Below, one piece after another: positions 45,198 to 54,603 of a stretch of DNA of 64,000 nt. The notes under the pieces are model-generated. The model searched no databases. It was not told the origin of the DNA and was given only the letters and a program-made list of their open reading frames with translations. A program made the translations under genes and the position numbers. Source of the DNA: WTFY01 sp965205685 (GTDB lineage: Bacteria > Pseudomonadota > Gammaproteobacteria > UBA4575); the NCBI GenBank assembly GCA_965205685.1, contig OZ242174.1, positions 124,001 through 188,000 on the forward strand, in the 5' to 3' direction. How positions within the stretch are numbered: the stretch's first letter is position 1; every line of letters starts with the position of its first letter.

Positions 45198-46709
45198 ATG
45201 GCATTAGAGATCAGGTTTGGACATGAAAATTTTGCTAACTATAAGCGACTATCTTACAAATGGTGGTTTGCCTTGGCCGAATTCGTCGATAATTCAACAC
45301 AGTCCTACTTCGATCATAGTGAGATACTTAAACCTGTATACGAAAAAGAGAAAGAAAGGTTTTTTGTGAACATTTCCACGGACGAAGATTTTATTCGAGT
45401 ACGTGACAATGCCATGGGCATGGATCTCGAGGACTTACAAAATGCCATGGTAGTTGGCATACCCCCAAAAAATACTAGTGGTCGATCACAATATGGGCTC
45501 GGAATGAAAACTGCGGCCTGCTGGATCGGGGACAAGTGGAAAATTATAACAACTAAATTAGGTAGCCCATTTGAATACACAGTAAATGTGAATGTAAATG
45601 AAGTGTCAAAAGGGAATATAGTCCCCCCAGTTGATGAGAGAGAGATTTCTTCGGATGATCATTACACTGTTATTGAAATCACAGAGCACCACCGACCATT
45701 GCGTGGGAGAACAATTACAAAAGTCAAAGAGTATCTTGAAAGTATCTACCGAGTAGATATTTCTCTTGGAGAAATGTTACTCCAGTACAACGACCTTGAA
45801 TTGAATTGGAATGGCTTTTCTGACCATGATTTCCTAAAGCGTAAGGATAGTACAGCTTATAGAGAACATTTTATTTTTGAAATTGACACTGAGCCCAAGA
45901 AAGTTGTTGAAGGTTGGGTAGGAGTACTGCAAAAGGGTTCACGTGCTAAGGCTGGATTCTCTATATTTCACCGAAAACGTTTAATCAAAGGTTGGCCGGA
46001 TAGCTGGCGTCCTGAGAAAGTTTTTGGAGTTGGTGGAAGGAATGACTTAATCAACCAACGCGTAGTAGGGGAAATAAACCTGGAAGATTTTGAAATTTCC
46101 CACACTAAGGATGAAATTAACTGGAATGGTCTGGAAGAGGAGCTAGTTGAAGAGGGGTTATTGAAGCGTTGCAAACCGTATATGGAAACAGCTCGAAAAG
46201 CTCGAAAAGGGCAAGCAGTAGACCATGGTCCCACTGATGTCCAAGTGGATGTTGCTGTCCAAACTTTACAGGAAGAGCTTACAGCACCTGAGTTTTTGGA
46301 AGCATTAGAACTAGAAGAAGTTCTTCCGCCATTGAGCCAAATTAAAGCAAGTAATGAACATATAGTCACTAATGCTTCAAATATTGACCCTGCATTTATA
46401 GTAAACCTTAGGGATATGAATATTCGTGTCTACATAGACACAATAGGCTCGCCAAACGATCCATATTTTGTTAATCAAGATGTCGATGATGCCTCACTCG
46501 TGATAGTAATCAATAAGCAGCACCCACACTGGCTGATGCTCGAGGGCGAGAATTCCGTGGTGAATTATATGCGGCACTGTGTTTATGATGGGGTTGCTGA
46601 GTATCGCGCCACACGATTAAGTAGAGTTGAGTCAGACTCTGTAAAGAGACTGAAAGATATGTACTTGAGGATCCCCTTCGAAATATTACAGCGTGAAGAG
46701 GAAGAGTAG
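45198..46709 (+). CDS. MORC/HSP90-like GHKL ATPase
   Basis: 503-residue GHKL ATPase. N-box is ALAEFVDNST (E28, N32), G1 is VRDNAMGM (70-75) and G2 is GRSQYGLGMKTAA (96-107). The order and AEFVDNS wording resemble the MORC/MutL-like branch rather than histidine kinases. A MutL-type transducer domain probably follows (about 180-310, ending in a possible ATP-contacting lysine in SHTKDEINWN). The C-terminal third is acidic and unassigned. Strong ribosome site AGGAGG, 33 bp after the nuclease gene. MORC-like ATPases in prokaryotic restriction loci are thought to act as ATP-gated DNA clamps. AT-rich codons. Confidence 0.82.
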   Translation: MALEIRFGHENFANYKRLSYKWWFALAEFVDNSTQSYFDHSEILKPVYEKEKERFFVNISTDEDFIRVRDNAMGMDLEDLQNAMVVGIPPKNTSGRSQYGLGMKTAACWIGDKWKIITTKLGSPFEYTVNVNVNEVSKGNIVPPVDEREISSDDHYTVIEITEHHRPLRGRTITKVKEYLESIYRVDISLGEMLLQYNDLELNWNGFSDHDFLKRKDSTAYREHFIFEIDTEPKKVVEGWVGVLQKGSRAKAGFSIFHRKRLIKGWPDSWRPEKVFGVGGRNDLINQRVVGEINLEDFEISHTKDEINWNGLEEELVEEGLLKRCKPYMETARKARKGQAVDHGPTDVQVDVAVQTLQEELTAPEFLEALELEEVLPPLSQIKASNEHIVTNASNIDPAFIVNLRDMNIRVYIDTIGSPNDPYFVNQDVDDASLVIVINKQHPHWLMLEGENSVVNYMRHCVYDGVAEYRATRLSRVESDSVKRLKDMYLRIPFEILQREEEE

Positions 46710-46985
46710 TTGTAAGCCGCTAGCTTTGAATCTGGTCCCTCTATCCCAAGCTCGTCCAGCACAGTGCACTATTTGTTGACCATGGCAGGAGCCCAATAAG
46801 TCTGTGCTCATTTGAATCGAAAATTACCATTTGCCCTCCAGCATGACTCGCGTCCTGAATGGGCAGTAGAGTCTCCGCCTGAAAAGCTCCTTTAACATTT
46901 TGCAGGTTTCGCAAAACCAAGGTTCCACGAAATCTTGATTTCTGACCGCTAATGAACTCAAATCCTGAATATTCATGAACTGTAT

Positions 46986-48755
46986 GTGCATCAAACCTTT
47001 AACCATGTGTGCCGGTGCTTTACACCGAACAGGCACGAGGATGGCCCTTTGGCTGACAACCCACTAGCTCTGGAAACCGTCACGCGCGATCCGGTCTGCG
47101 GGATGACCGTCGACCCGCAAGCAGGGAAGCCCTGTTTCGAGCATGACGGGCACATGTATCATTTTTGCCACGATGGTTGCCGCGGCAAGTTCGTGATGGA
47201 TCCCGAACCCTATATCAAAGCGGTGGACCCCGTTTGCGGCATGAAGGTCAACCGCGCTACGGCAAGTTTTATCACGAGGCACATGGGTCAGTGCCACTAT
47301 TTCTGCTCTGGCCATTGCCTGGATAAGTTCGAGACTGATCCGGACACTTACCTGGAAGGCCGCTTAACAGCAGAACCTGTACCAGAAGGTACACTCTATA
47401 CCTGCCCGATGGATCCCGAAATCGTGCAAGAGGAACCGGGTGATTGTCCGATCTGTGGCATGGCACTGGAGCCGATGATGCCCACGGTTGATTCGGGCCC
47501 GAATCCTGAACTCGTCGATTTCAGGCACAGGCTCCTGATCGGCGCGCCCCTGACTCTGGCAGTCTTGCTGCTCGAGATGGGAGGCATGCTGGGGATTCCG
47601 TGGAATGACTGGTTCGGACCAGCGGCGGTTCGCTGGCTTCAGTTTGTATTGGCCACGCCGGTCGTGGCCTGGGTTGGTCTGCCCTTCTTCAAGCGCGGCT
47701 GGTCATCCGTGGTCACTGGCAACCTCAACATGTGGACGCTGATCGCCATCGGTACCGGTACAGCCTATGCGTTCAGCGTGGTTTCGCTGATTGCACCGTG
47801 GGTTTTTCCTGCTGACCTAGGAAACGGTCACCCTCCGCCGCTTTATTTCGAGGCAAGTGCAGTCATCCTCATCCTGGTGCTTGTCGGACAGGTGCTGGAA
47901 CTGACAGCCCGCGACCGAACGGGAGATGCGATTCGGGCACTGATGGATCTCTCGCCAAAAACCGTCCGGCTGGTGACGGCTTCGGGTGAGGCAGACGTGC
48001 CGCTTGAAACTATCAAGACAGGAGACCAGCTTCGCGTGCGTCCCGGGGAGGCGGTACCTGTCGATGGCACTGTCACCGAGGGTCACTCATCGGTGGATGA
48101 AAGCATGCTCACAGGCGAGCCGGTTCCCGTTGAAAAAACCGAGGGCGATTCGATCACTGGCGGCACGCTGAACAAGACGGGCTCGTTCGTGATGCAGGCC
48201 AGGGCTGTAGGCAGCGACACGGTCTTGTCCCGGATCATCGCCATGGTCGCACAGGCACAACGATCGCGGGCACCGATCCAGGCACTGGCCGACAGGGTCG
48301 CCTCGTATTTTGTTCCCGTCGTCATTTCTGTCGCTGTACTGGCCTTTATCGTATGGATGATCTGGGGTCCGGCACCGGCGCTCAGTTACGCCATCGTTTC
48401 TGCCGTCAGCGTCCTCATCATTGCCTGTCCCTGTGCACTCGGGCTCGCCACACCGATGTCCATCATGGTGGCGACAGGACGTGGCGCACAGGCGGGCGTG
48501 CTGATCCGGGATGCAGAAGCACTGGAACGGTTTGCAAGCGTAGACGCCCTGATCATCGACAAGACGGGCACGCTCACGGAAGGGCGGCCGAGCCTGGCCG
48601 ATATCGTGGCGTTCGGTGATGCATCCGAGGACCGGGTGCTCGCACTGGCTGCGGCCCTTGAACGCGGGTCGGAGCATCCGATGGCCGAGGCCATTCTCAG
48701 GGCATCCCAGGAAAGAAACATCGAACGCCTCACACGACGGGCTTTGATGCGGTGA
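46986..48755 (+). CDS. copA: Copper-type P1B-ATPase, N-terminal part (frameshifted)
   Basis: Heavy-metal-exporting P-type ATPase, 589 residues before a premature stop. There is no CXXC-type HMA domain. Instead it has two YHS-like modules (DPVCGM at about 35-79 and 81-122) and a heavy-metal-binding segment (YTCPMDPEIV...CPICGMAL, about 138-161). Then come membrane helices, the TGE phosphatase motif (MLTGEPVPVEK), the CPC metal motif (IACPCALGLATP, about 480) and the phosphorylation site DKTGT (about 525). The frame breaks near 48740-48750; the downstream gene supplies the rest. Start codon uncertain (GTG at 46986 used). Confidence 0.88.
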   Translation: MHQTFNHVCRCFTPNRHEDGPLADNPLALETVTRDPVCGMTVDPQAGKPCFEHDGHMYHFCHDGCRGKFVMDPEPYIKAVDPVCGMKVNRATASFITRHMGQCHYFCSGHCLDKFETDPDTYLEGRLTAEPVPEGTLYTCPMDPEIVQEEPGDCPICGMALEPMMPTVDSGPNPELVDFRHRLLIGAPLTLAVLLLEMGGMLGIPWNDWFGPAAVRWLQFVLATPVVAWVGLPFFKRGWSSVVTGNLNMWTLIAIGTGTAYAFSVVSLIAPWVFPADLGNGHPPPLYFEASAVILILVLVGQVLELTARDRTGDAIRALMDLSPKTVRLVTASGEADVPLETIKTGDQLRVRPGEAVPVDGTVTEGHSSVDESMLTGEPVPVEKTEGDSITGGTLNKTGSFVMQARAVGSDTVLSRIIAMVAQAQRSRAPIQALADRVASYFVPVVISVAVLAFIVWMIWGPAPALSYAIVSAVSVLIIACPCALGLATPMSIMVATGRGAQAGVLIRDAEALERFASVDALIIDKTGTLTEGRPSLADIVAFGDASEDRVLALAAALERGSEHPMAEAILRASQERNIERLTRRALMR

Positions 48756-49507
48756 CCGGCAAGGGAGTCAAAGGTCAGGTCAGCGACTTGTCGGTGGCAT
48801 TTGGCAACGCGAAGCTGATGGGGGATCTGGGCATCGATGTTTCTGCTGCCCAAACCCAGTTAGCCCAGCTTCAAAATGAAGGCAAGACGGTCATGCTGCT
48901 GGCTGTGGATGGAGTGCTTTGCGGCCTCATCGCCGTGGCAGACCGCATCAAGGAGACCACACCCGGTGCCATCCAAGCTTTGCACAAGGCAGGCCTCAAG
49001 ATCATCATGGCGACCGGGGACAGCCGACAGACTGCCGAGGTGGTCGCTGCCAAGCTCGGGATCGACGAGGTCCGCGCAGAAATATCCCCTGAGGACAAGG
49101 CGACACTTGTTGCTGAAGTCCGCAACAGGGGGCTTTCGGTTGCGATGGCGGGCGATGGCGTGAACGACGCTCCGGCCCTGGCTGCAGCAGACGTGGGAAT
49201 CGCCATGGGAAGCGGCTCCGATGTAGCTGTAGAGAGTGCCAGCATGACGTTGGTGAAAGGAGATCTACGCGGCATTGTCCGGGCCCGGCTGCTGGCACGT
49301 GGAACAACGCGCAACATTCGCCAGAATCTATTCTTTGCCTTTGTCTACAACAGCATCGGCGTACCCGTAGCTGCAGGTGTGCTTTTTCCCGTTTTCGGAA
49401 TCCTGCTGTCTCCGATGATTGCTGCTGCCGCCATGAGCCTCTCTTCAGTCTCGGTGATTGGCAATGCATTGAGACTGCGCCGAGTCCACTTGTATACTGG
49501 TGGCTGA
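48752..49507 (+). CDS. copA: Copper-type P1B-ATPase, C-terminal part
   Basis: Continuation of the preceding ATPase in the -1 frame, 251 residues. It has the end of the nucleotide-binding domain, the hinge GDGVNDAPALAAADVGIAMG, and two C-terminal helices (FFAFVYNSIGVPVAAGVLFP). Upstream of the GTG at 48752 this frame still reads TGFDAV before TGKGVKGQV, which joins smoothly to the first part if one base is restored in acacgacgg. The GTG overlaps the upstream TGA, so re-initiation could in principle give two chains, but a mutation or sequencing error is simpler. Confidence 0.85.
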   Translation: MTGKGVKGQVSDLSVAFGNAKLMGDLGIDVSAAQTQLAQLQNEGKTVMLLAVDGVLCGLIAVADRIKETTPGAIQALHKAGLKIIMATGDSRQTAEVVAAKLGIDEVRAEISPEDKATLVAEVRNRGLSVAMAGDGVNDAPALAAADVGIAMGSGSDVAVESASMTLVKGDLRGIVRARLLARGTTRNIRQNLFFAFVYNSIGVPVAAGVLFPVFGILLSPMIAAAAMSLSSVSVIGNALRLRRVHLYTGG

Positions 49508-49540
49508 TTTTCCAGATAGCCAGACCCAAAAGAGGAAGTT

Positions 49541-50056
49541 ATGAAAGTCAAACCACGTTTTCTTACAGCACTGCTTGCCCTTGTCGTTTCGGTTGTGGCG
49601 CCCCAGTGGGCTATGGCCGCGAAGCAGGCACATGCCCAGATAATGAATGCAGACGGTCAACAGGTGGGCAAGGTGATGCTTCACAGGACCCCGCATGGCA
49701 CGCTGCTGCATGCCAAGCTGCACGGCATGCCGGAGGGAGCCCATGCATTTCATGTGCATTCGATTGGAAAATGCGAAGCGCCCTTCAAGTCCGCGGGCGG
49801 ACATTTCAATCCGCATGGCCACAAGCACGGCCTGCTGAGCGCCGACGGGATGCACGCGGGTGACATGCCCAACATTCATGTACCAGCCTCCGGAAGTCTC
49901 GAGGTCGAGATTCTCAATACAGGTCTGGTACTGGACAAATCGTTGTTCGATGAAGACGGTGCATCCATCGTCATCCACGCAGGACCCGACGACTACCAGT
50001 CAGATCCGGCAGGAGCGGCCGGGCCACGCATTGCATGCGGGGTCATCCACAAGTAA
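49541..50056 (+). CDS. sodC: Periplasmic Cu/Zn superoxide dismutase
   Basis: Exported superoxide dismutase, 171 residues. Signal peptide is cleaved near AMA-AKQ. All key residues are present: copper ligands H71, H73, H88 and H146; zinc ligands H88, H96, H105 and D108. Disulfide cysteines are C78 and C166, and the active-site arginine is R163. It sits 33 bp after the copper ATPase half, fitting a joint copper/oxidative-stress role: the pump and the copper enzyme share the metal in the periplasm. Confidence 0.94.
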   Translation: MKVKPRFLTALLALVVSVVAPQWAMAAKQAHAQIMNADGQQVGKVMLHRTPHGTLLHAKLHGMPEGAHAFHVHSIGKCEAPFKSAGGHFNPHGHKHGLLSADGMHAGDMPNIHVPASGSLEVEILNTGLVLDKSLFDEDGASIVIHAGPDDYQSDPAGAAGPRIACGVIHK

Positions 50057-50107
50057 CGCGGATTTTTAGCCGGGCTTCAAGGCGGCCGAGCTTGCCGGCA
50101 AACGCCG

Positions 50108-50920
50108 TTATCCGGCCGTTTTTCTAAACGGCTGCAACAGCAGATGATCCAGCCACAGGTCGCGCGGGGTCCGGAAGTGCTCGATGCCGACTTTCATACC
50201 AATGTGCCCGGCCTGCGGTGAGGCGCGGTAGGTTTTAAACAGGTAGTCCCACCAGGGTACATTGAAGCCGAAATTGCTGTCGGTTTCCTGCCGCACCACC
50301 GAGTGATGCACCCGGTGCATGTCCGGTGTCACGATAAAATACCGCATGACCCGGTCCACTTTATCCGGGATGCGTATGTTCGCATGGTTGAACAGTGAGC
50401 TTGCATTCAGCAGCACTTCAAAAGCGATTACAGCCACCACCGGAGCTCCCAGCACAAGCACCGCCGCCATTTTGATTGCCATGGACAGCACGATCTCGAT
50501 GGGATGAAACCGCAAGCCGGTCGTGACGTCCACTTCCAGGTCCGCATGGTGCATGCGGTGCAGTCTCCACAAAAAGTCCACATGGTGAAATACCAGGTGC
50601 TGAAAATACAGAATCAGGTCCAGCGCCAAGATCGCCACGACCATGGCAAACCATGCTGGCAGGGTCACCTGATTCAGCAAGCCGAGGTCCTGGTCTTGCG
50701 CAACGATGGCCGTACCCACTGCGGCCAGCGGAATCCCGAGCCGCACGACCAGCCCGTTCAGCACGGTGAGGGCTAGGTTGTTTAGCCAGCGTACACTCCG
50801 CGAGTGGTGCTGGGTGCGGCGTGGAGCCACAAGTTCCCACACCGCGAACACCGCGAACAGGCCTGCAAAGGTCGACAGGCGAACCAGCACTTCGGTATCC
50901 ATGGAAAATTCGGTCAACAT
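50108..50920 (-). CDS. Sterol desaturase/fatty acid hydroxylase family protein
   Basis: Integral membrane di-iron protein, 270 residues, with about four helices. Histidine clusters are HLVFHH, HRMHH and HRVHHS, matching the fatty-acid-hydroxylase superfamily, which needs eight histidines for two irons. Bacterial members hydroxylate or desaturate lipids, hopanoids or carotenoids; the substrate cannot be told. Start MLTEFSMDTEV. It is divergent from the nine-gene operon at 51.1 kb. Confidence 0.88.
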   Translation of the reverse strand: MLTEFSMDTEVLVRLSTFAGLFAVFAVWELVAPRRTQHHSRSVRWLNNLALTVLNGLVVRLGIPLAAVGTAIVAQDQDLGLLNQVTLPAWFAMVVAILALDLILYFQHLVFHHVDFLWRLHRMHHADLEVDVTTGLRFHPIEIVLSMAIKMAAVLVLGAPVVAVIAFEVLLNASSLFNHANIRIPDKVDRVMRYFIVTPDMHRVHHSVVRQETDSNFGFNVPWWDYLFKTYRASPQAGHIGMKVGIEHFRTPRDLWLDHLLLQPFRKTAG

Positions 50921-51129
50921 GCAACCTTTCTAGGCGCCACGCAGGGGGTTGTCAATCTTTTTCCATGCCGTCCTATCGGTTCCATAAGGGATTGTAATCG
51001 GTGGGTTTTCGCTACTGGCGAGAACGACGTCTGCGAGCGGCGCTGGCTGGCCCGTACAATCCCAATTCAAGTATAGTGATGCGAAAAGATTTCATCCGGG
51101 TCCAGAAGAACTTGCGGGGCAGTAAAAGA

Positions 51130-51882
51130 ATGACGAGACATGGCTTCCGGTTGCTGTTGGTCTTGATGCTGGGCACATGCCTTGGTGCTTGCAGCACTCC
51201 ATCTTCAGAGTCCACATCGAGCCTGCCGGTACCCGAGTCCAGTCCTTCCCGGGAGTCCCAGCATGAAGACCCTCCCCAACCCCCGAATGAACAAACCGAG
51301 CAGCATCCCCAGGACTCACCCCGCCAGCCGCAGGAAACGATCGATCCCGAGGCAAGGACATCCGATGCCCAAGCCCCTGTTCGTACTGACGATGAGGAAG
51401 TCGCCGTCCTCGACCAGCAACTTGAAGAGGCGTTGGGACGCTATGACGAACAGATCCACAAGGAATTCGAAAAGGCGCAGGCCGAAAGACGGGCACACGG
51501 ACAAGAAGTGCCTGCCGGTGCAGGACAAGAGGCGGGATCCGAGCGGGAATCTGCCCACGCAATGGACCCTGCGACCCAGGCAGGAAAGACGTCCGGAGCC
51601 GAAGCACAAGCCGGCACTCGTTCATCATCGGCTGAGAGCGGAGATCCGGACGATGACTCGAAGGAAAGTGCAGAAGAACGAAAAAACAGGGGGGCTCACA
51701 GCGCACCGCCGCCGGCTGATATTCCCAGTGGAGACGATGATGATGTCGTTGCCAGGCAACTTCGGGAAGCCGCACAAAAGGAGCGTGATCCCGTGTTGCG
51801 CGACAAGCTTTGGGACGAGTACCGCAAGTACAAGAAGCAGCAGGCGAGCGCGACCTCCTCGCCTGCTGCTGAAGGCGAATGA
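51130..51882 (+). CDS. Low-complexity lipoprotein, first gene of VWA-stator operon
   Basis: About 250 residues. Lipoprotein signal with lipobox LGAC (MTRHGFRLLLVLMLGTCLGAC), so anchored by cysteine 21. The mature part is hydrophilic and disordered, rich in P, E, S, Q and A, with a predicted helix around VAVLDQQLEEALGRYDEQ and a charged end (ARQLREAAQKERDPVLRDKLW). No named family. The ATG at 51130 has GGGGCAG upstream; an ATG at 51079 would place extra basic residues before the signal. It overlaps the next gene by 4 bp (ATGA). Likely an envelope linker of the downstream machine. Confidence 0.75.
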   Translation: MTRHGFRLLLVLMLGTCLGACSTPSSESTSSLPVPESSPSRESQHEDPPQPPNEQTEQHPQDSPRQPQETIDPEARTSDAQAPVRTDDEEVAVLDQQLEEALGRYDEQIHKEFEKAQAERRAHGQEVPAGAGQEAGSERESAHAMDPATQAGKTSGAEAQAGTRSSSAESGDPDDDSKESAEERKNRGAHSAPPPADIPSGDDDDVVARQLREAAQKERDPVLRDKLWDEYRKYKKQQASATSSPAAEGE

Positions 51883-53051
51883 CCATGAGCAGAACACTCC
51901 TGGCCCCTCTGTGGCTGACCATTGTCCTTTTGACCAGCAGCTGTGCGCTAAACACGGTTCGGGTTTCAGGCGGGGAAGAGATCGAGTCAGAAACTGTACA
52001 GCTGCAGGAAAGTCAGCTTCTGGATGTCGGTGTGCTGTTGTTCGAGGAGGGTGAAATTACCGAGCAGCAGAAACAGGAAAGCATCCACGAGGACATTCGG
52101 ACAGCCGAAGCGCGCTACATGGCCTACCACCTGAAAGAGACACTGCAGCGCACCAGTGGCTGGGGTGCCATCCGGGTGCTGCCAGCCACCTCACATATTG
52201 CGGACGTGGTTGTCCGCAGCACGATCATCACTTCCAACGGCGAACAGCTGCTGCTTGAGGTCCACGTATCGGACAGTACCGGCATCCTGTGGTTTGAGAA
52301 AAAGTACACGTCCGAGTTGGCCGAACTCGACTACTTCGAGATCGATCCCGGTAATGATGTCTACCAGCACGTCTACAATCGCGTTGCCAACGATATCTAC
52401 CGCCACCGAAAGAAACTGACCGACCGGCAACTGATCCGCATCCGCAACACCTCCGAACTGCGCTATGCCGCCAGCATATCGCCCGATCCGTTCTCCGATT
52501 ACCTCGTGTGGGAACAGGGCGGGCAGGTCAAGGTGGCACGCCTGCCAGCCCGGGAGGATCCCATGCTGCAGCGGGTGCGCAAGATCCGCGAGCGCGAGTT
52601 TTTGTTCGTCGATACGATCAACGAGTACTATGCGAATTTCCACAGCGTGATGTACCGGCCCTACACGAACTGGCGCAAATATTACCTGCTGGAAGTCCGG
52701 CAAAAACGTGCCATCGAACGCCGTGCCACACGAACCAAACTTGCTGCAGCAGCCATCACGCTGGCAGGTCTGCTGCGGGACGCTCCGGGCCTCGTAACCA
52801 CGGGAGCCATGCTGTACAAGGATGGCATCGACATCGGCAAGGAAGCCCGGATCCACGACGATGCCATCCGCGAGCTGGGAGATTCCCTCAAGACTGAAGT
52901 GCGCCCGATGGTACTGGATATCCAGGGGCGTACCGTGGAGATCACGGGCACCATTGAAGAACAGTACCGCAAATGGCGGGCGCTGCTGCGCGAGATCTAT
53001 CTGAACGAGACGGGGCTGGCACAGGACGAAAGCGCTCCGGACAGCATTTAA
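51879..53051 (+). CDS. Lipoprotein of unknown function
   Basis: 390 residues with lipobox LTSSC (about residue 22), hence a membrane-anchored periplasmic protein. A mixed alpha/beta domain follows (about 45-190: LDVGVLLFEEGEI, SHIADVVVRSTI, GEQLLLEVHVSD). A helical C-terminal half contains a semi-hydrophobic stretch (about 290-320, TKLAAAAITLAGLLRDAP). The last part (VRPMVLDIQGRTVEITGTIEEQYRKWR) is strongly conserved in style. No family recognised. Coupled to the previous gene by overlap and 7 bp ahead of the TPR gene. Confidence 0.75.
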   Translation: MTMSRTLLAPLWLTIVLLTSSCALNTVRVSGGEEIESETVQLQESQLLDVGVLLFEEGEITEQQKQESIHEDIRTAEARYMAYHLKETLQRTSGWGAIRVLPATSHIADVVVRSTIITSNGEQLLLEVHVSDSTGILWFEKKYTSELAELDYFEIDPGNDVYQHVYNRVANDIYRHRKKLTDRQLIRIRNTSELRYAASISPDPFSDYLVWEQGGQVKVARLPAREDPMLQRVRKIREREFLFVDTINEYYANFHSVMYRPYTNWRKYYLLEVRQKRAIERRATRTKLAAAAITLAGLLRDAPGLVTTGAMLYKDGIDIGKEARIHDDAIRELGDSLKTEVRPMVLDIQGRTVEITGTIEEQYRKWRALLREIYLNETGLAQDESAPDSI

Positions 53052-53058
53052 TATAGCG

Positions 53059-54603
53059 ATGCGCGAGGACAAGTCCACACCGGTTGAACCGATCGATCCC
53101 GCATCGCTGCGCGCCGCTGGCGCTGATTCCGGCAATCAGCTCTCCAATGCCAACCGGAACGCCCTGCTTGCCCTTGTGTTCGTCGGGCTGGCGGCAGTGG
53201 CGGTGCTGGTGTTCTGGATATTGCCCGGGGTGGTCGACCAGCAACGATCCTCCGGGCCGCTGAACCAGGAACCCCCTGTACCCCTGCACGAGCCTCCCGA
53301 GACTTACTCCGAGCCGAGCGGTGTACCCGAAGCCCTGGCTGAAATGCCTGCAGGGCTTGCTGAACAGGAGTACGCAGCCCTGAGGCTGCAGGCTGAAACC
53401 TTATTGCTGAGTATGATTGAAAAACAGGACGCCTTGCAGCAGCAAGGGGTCAAGCAGTGGGCAGGCCAGGACTATGCCGATGCGGTTGCGAGTGGGCAGG
53501 CCGGGGATGCGCATTTCCGCAAACAGGATTTCGCCGAGGCGATCCGCCTGTACACTCAGTCGGCGGACGCCCTGCAGGCCCTGCAAAACCGCGTCGATGC
53601 AGTGCTCGACCAGGCACTCTTGCAAGGGGAACAGGCCCTGTTGCAAAATCTGGCCGAGGTTGCAAAACAGCATTTCAGCCTGGCTCTCAGCATCGATTCA
53701 CACAACCGCCGGGCCCTCGAGGGCCTGAAACGGGCTGAAACCCTCGGTGAGCTGTTCGAATTGCTGGAGACGGGCGGTCACTTCGAGGCTGCCAACCGCC
53801 TGCAGGCCTCTGAACAGGCGTACCGGCAGGCCGTCACCCTGGACCCGCTGTCTGCCGAGGCTGCCGCTGCACTGCAGCGCATCACGGAGCGCCTGACCGA
53901 GGCGGAGTTTTCCCGGCAGATGAGCCAGGCGTATGCCCTGCTGCAATCCCACCAGTTCGAAGATGCTCGTGCAGCGTTTCGCAAGGCCCAGGAACTGGTA
54001 CCCTACTCCAAGCGCCCCGCCCAGGGATTGCGCCGAGTCGATGAGGTCGTGCGCGAGGAAAAAATCGCTTCACTGAAAGCTGAAGCATCCCATTTTGAGA
54101 AACAGGAACAATGGTCCCTTGCTGCACAGAGCTGGCAGCAACTGCTGTCGCTGGACCCGCAAGCCCCTCACGCCGGGGAAGCTGCTACCCGAACCCAGTA
54201 CCGCGCAGCCTTGCTTTCGAAGCTGGACCATTATCTGGAACATCAAGAGCGCTTGTACTCTACGGACGTATCGGCCGAGGCACAGGCACTGCTGGATGAG
54301 ATCTCCGCCCTGGACCACAGCCCGGGCCGTCGCATCCTGCAAAGTGCAGAAGCCCTGCAGGGCGTGCTGGTGCTGGCCCGCCAGCCAGTCAGGATTGCCC
54401 TGTATTCGGACAACCAGACCGAGGTGACCATTTTCCGGGTCGGCAAGCTCGGGCGCTTCGAACATCAGGACGTTCGGCTCAAGCCGGGCCAGTACACGAT
54501 CATCGGCTCGCGGCCCGGCTACCGTGACGTACGAAAAACCCTCCACGTGACCCCGGACATGAAGGCCGAGCGCCTGAGTATTCTATGTGAAGAGACGATC
54601 TGA
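53059..54603 (+). CDS. Membrane-anchored TPR protein with PEGA-like end
   Basis: 514 residues. A short cytoplasmic N-terminus precedes one transmembrane helix (about 33-57) and a proline-rich stretch. TPR-like helical repeats follow (about 140-400: GDAHFRKQDFAEAIRLYTQS, and YALLQSHQFEDARAAFRKAQ). The C-terminal beta domain resembles PEGA (about 440-514, YTIIGSRPGYRDVRKTLHV). Type II membrane topology puts the repeats in the periplasm as a scaffold. It overlaps the PEGA-FGE gene by 17 bp, indicating coupled expression and a probable shared complex. Confidence 0.8.
   Translation: MREDKSTPVEPIDPASLRAAGADSGNQLSNANRNALLALVFVGLAAVAVLVFWILPGVVDQQRSSGPLNQEPPVPLHEPPETYSEPSGVPEALAEMPAGLAEQEYAALRLQAETLLLSMIEKQDALQQQGVKQWAGQDYADAVASGQAGDAHFRKQDFAEAIRLYTQSADALQALQNRVDAVLDQALLQGEQALLQNLAEVAKQHFSLALSIDSHNRRALEGLKRAETLGELFELLETGGHFEAANRLQASEQAYRQAVTLDPLSAEAAAALQRITERLTEAEFSRQMSQAYALLQSHQFEDARAAFRKAQELVPYSKRPAQGLRRVDEVVREEKIASLKAEASHFEKQEQWSLAAQSWQQLLSLDPQAPHAGEAATRTQYRAALLSKLDHYLEHQERLYSTDVSAEAQALLDEISALDHSPGRRILQSAEALQGVLVLARQPVRIALYSDNQTEVTIFRVGKLGRFEHQDVRLKPGQYTIIGSRPGYRDVRKTLHVTPDMKAERLSILCEETI

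Noticed and set aside
46710..46985. att-type duplication of the tRNA-Thr 3' end on the far side of the island
   Set aside because: I compared the last 30 bases of the tRNA with this interval. The only similarity is a loose TTTGAATCTGGTCCCTCT stretch, far below a convincing direct repeat.
46824..47036. 70-residue open frame on the minus strand
   Set aside because: It overlaps the start of the copper ATPase, has no ribosome site and no family-like composition.
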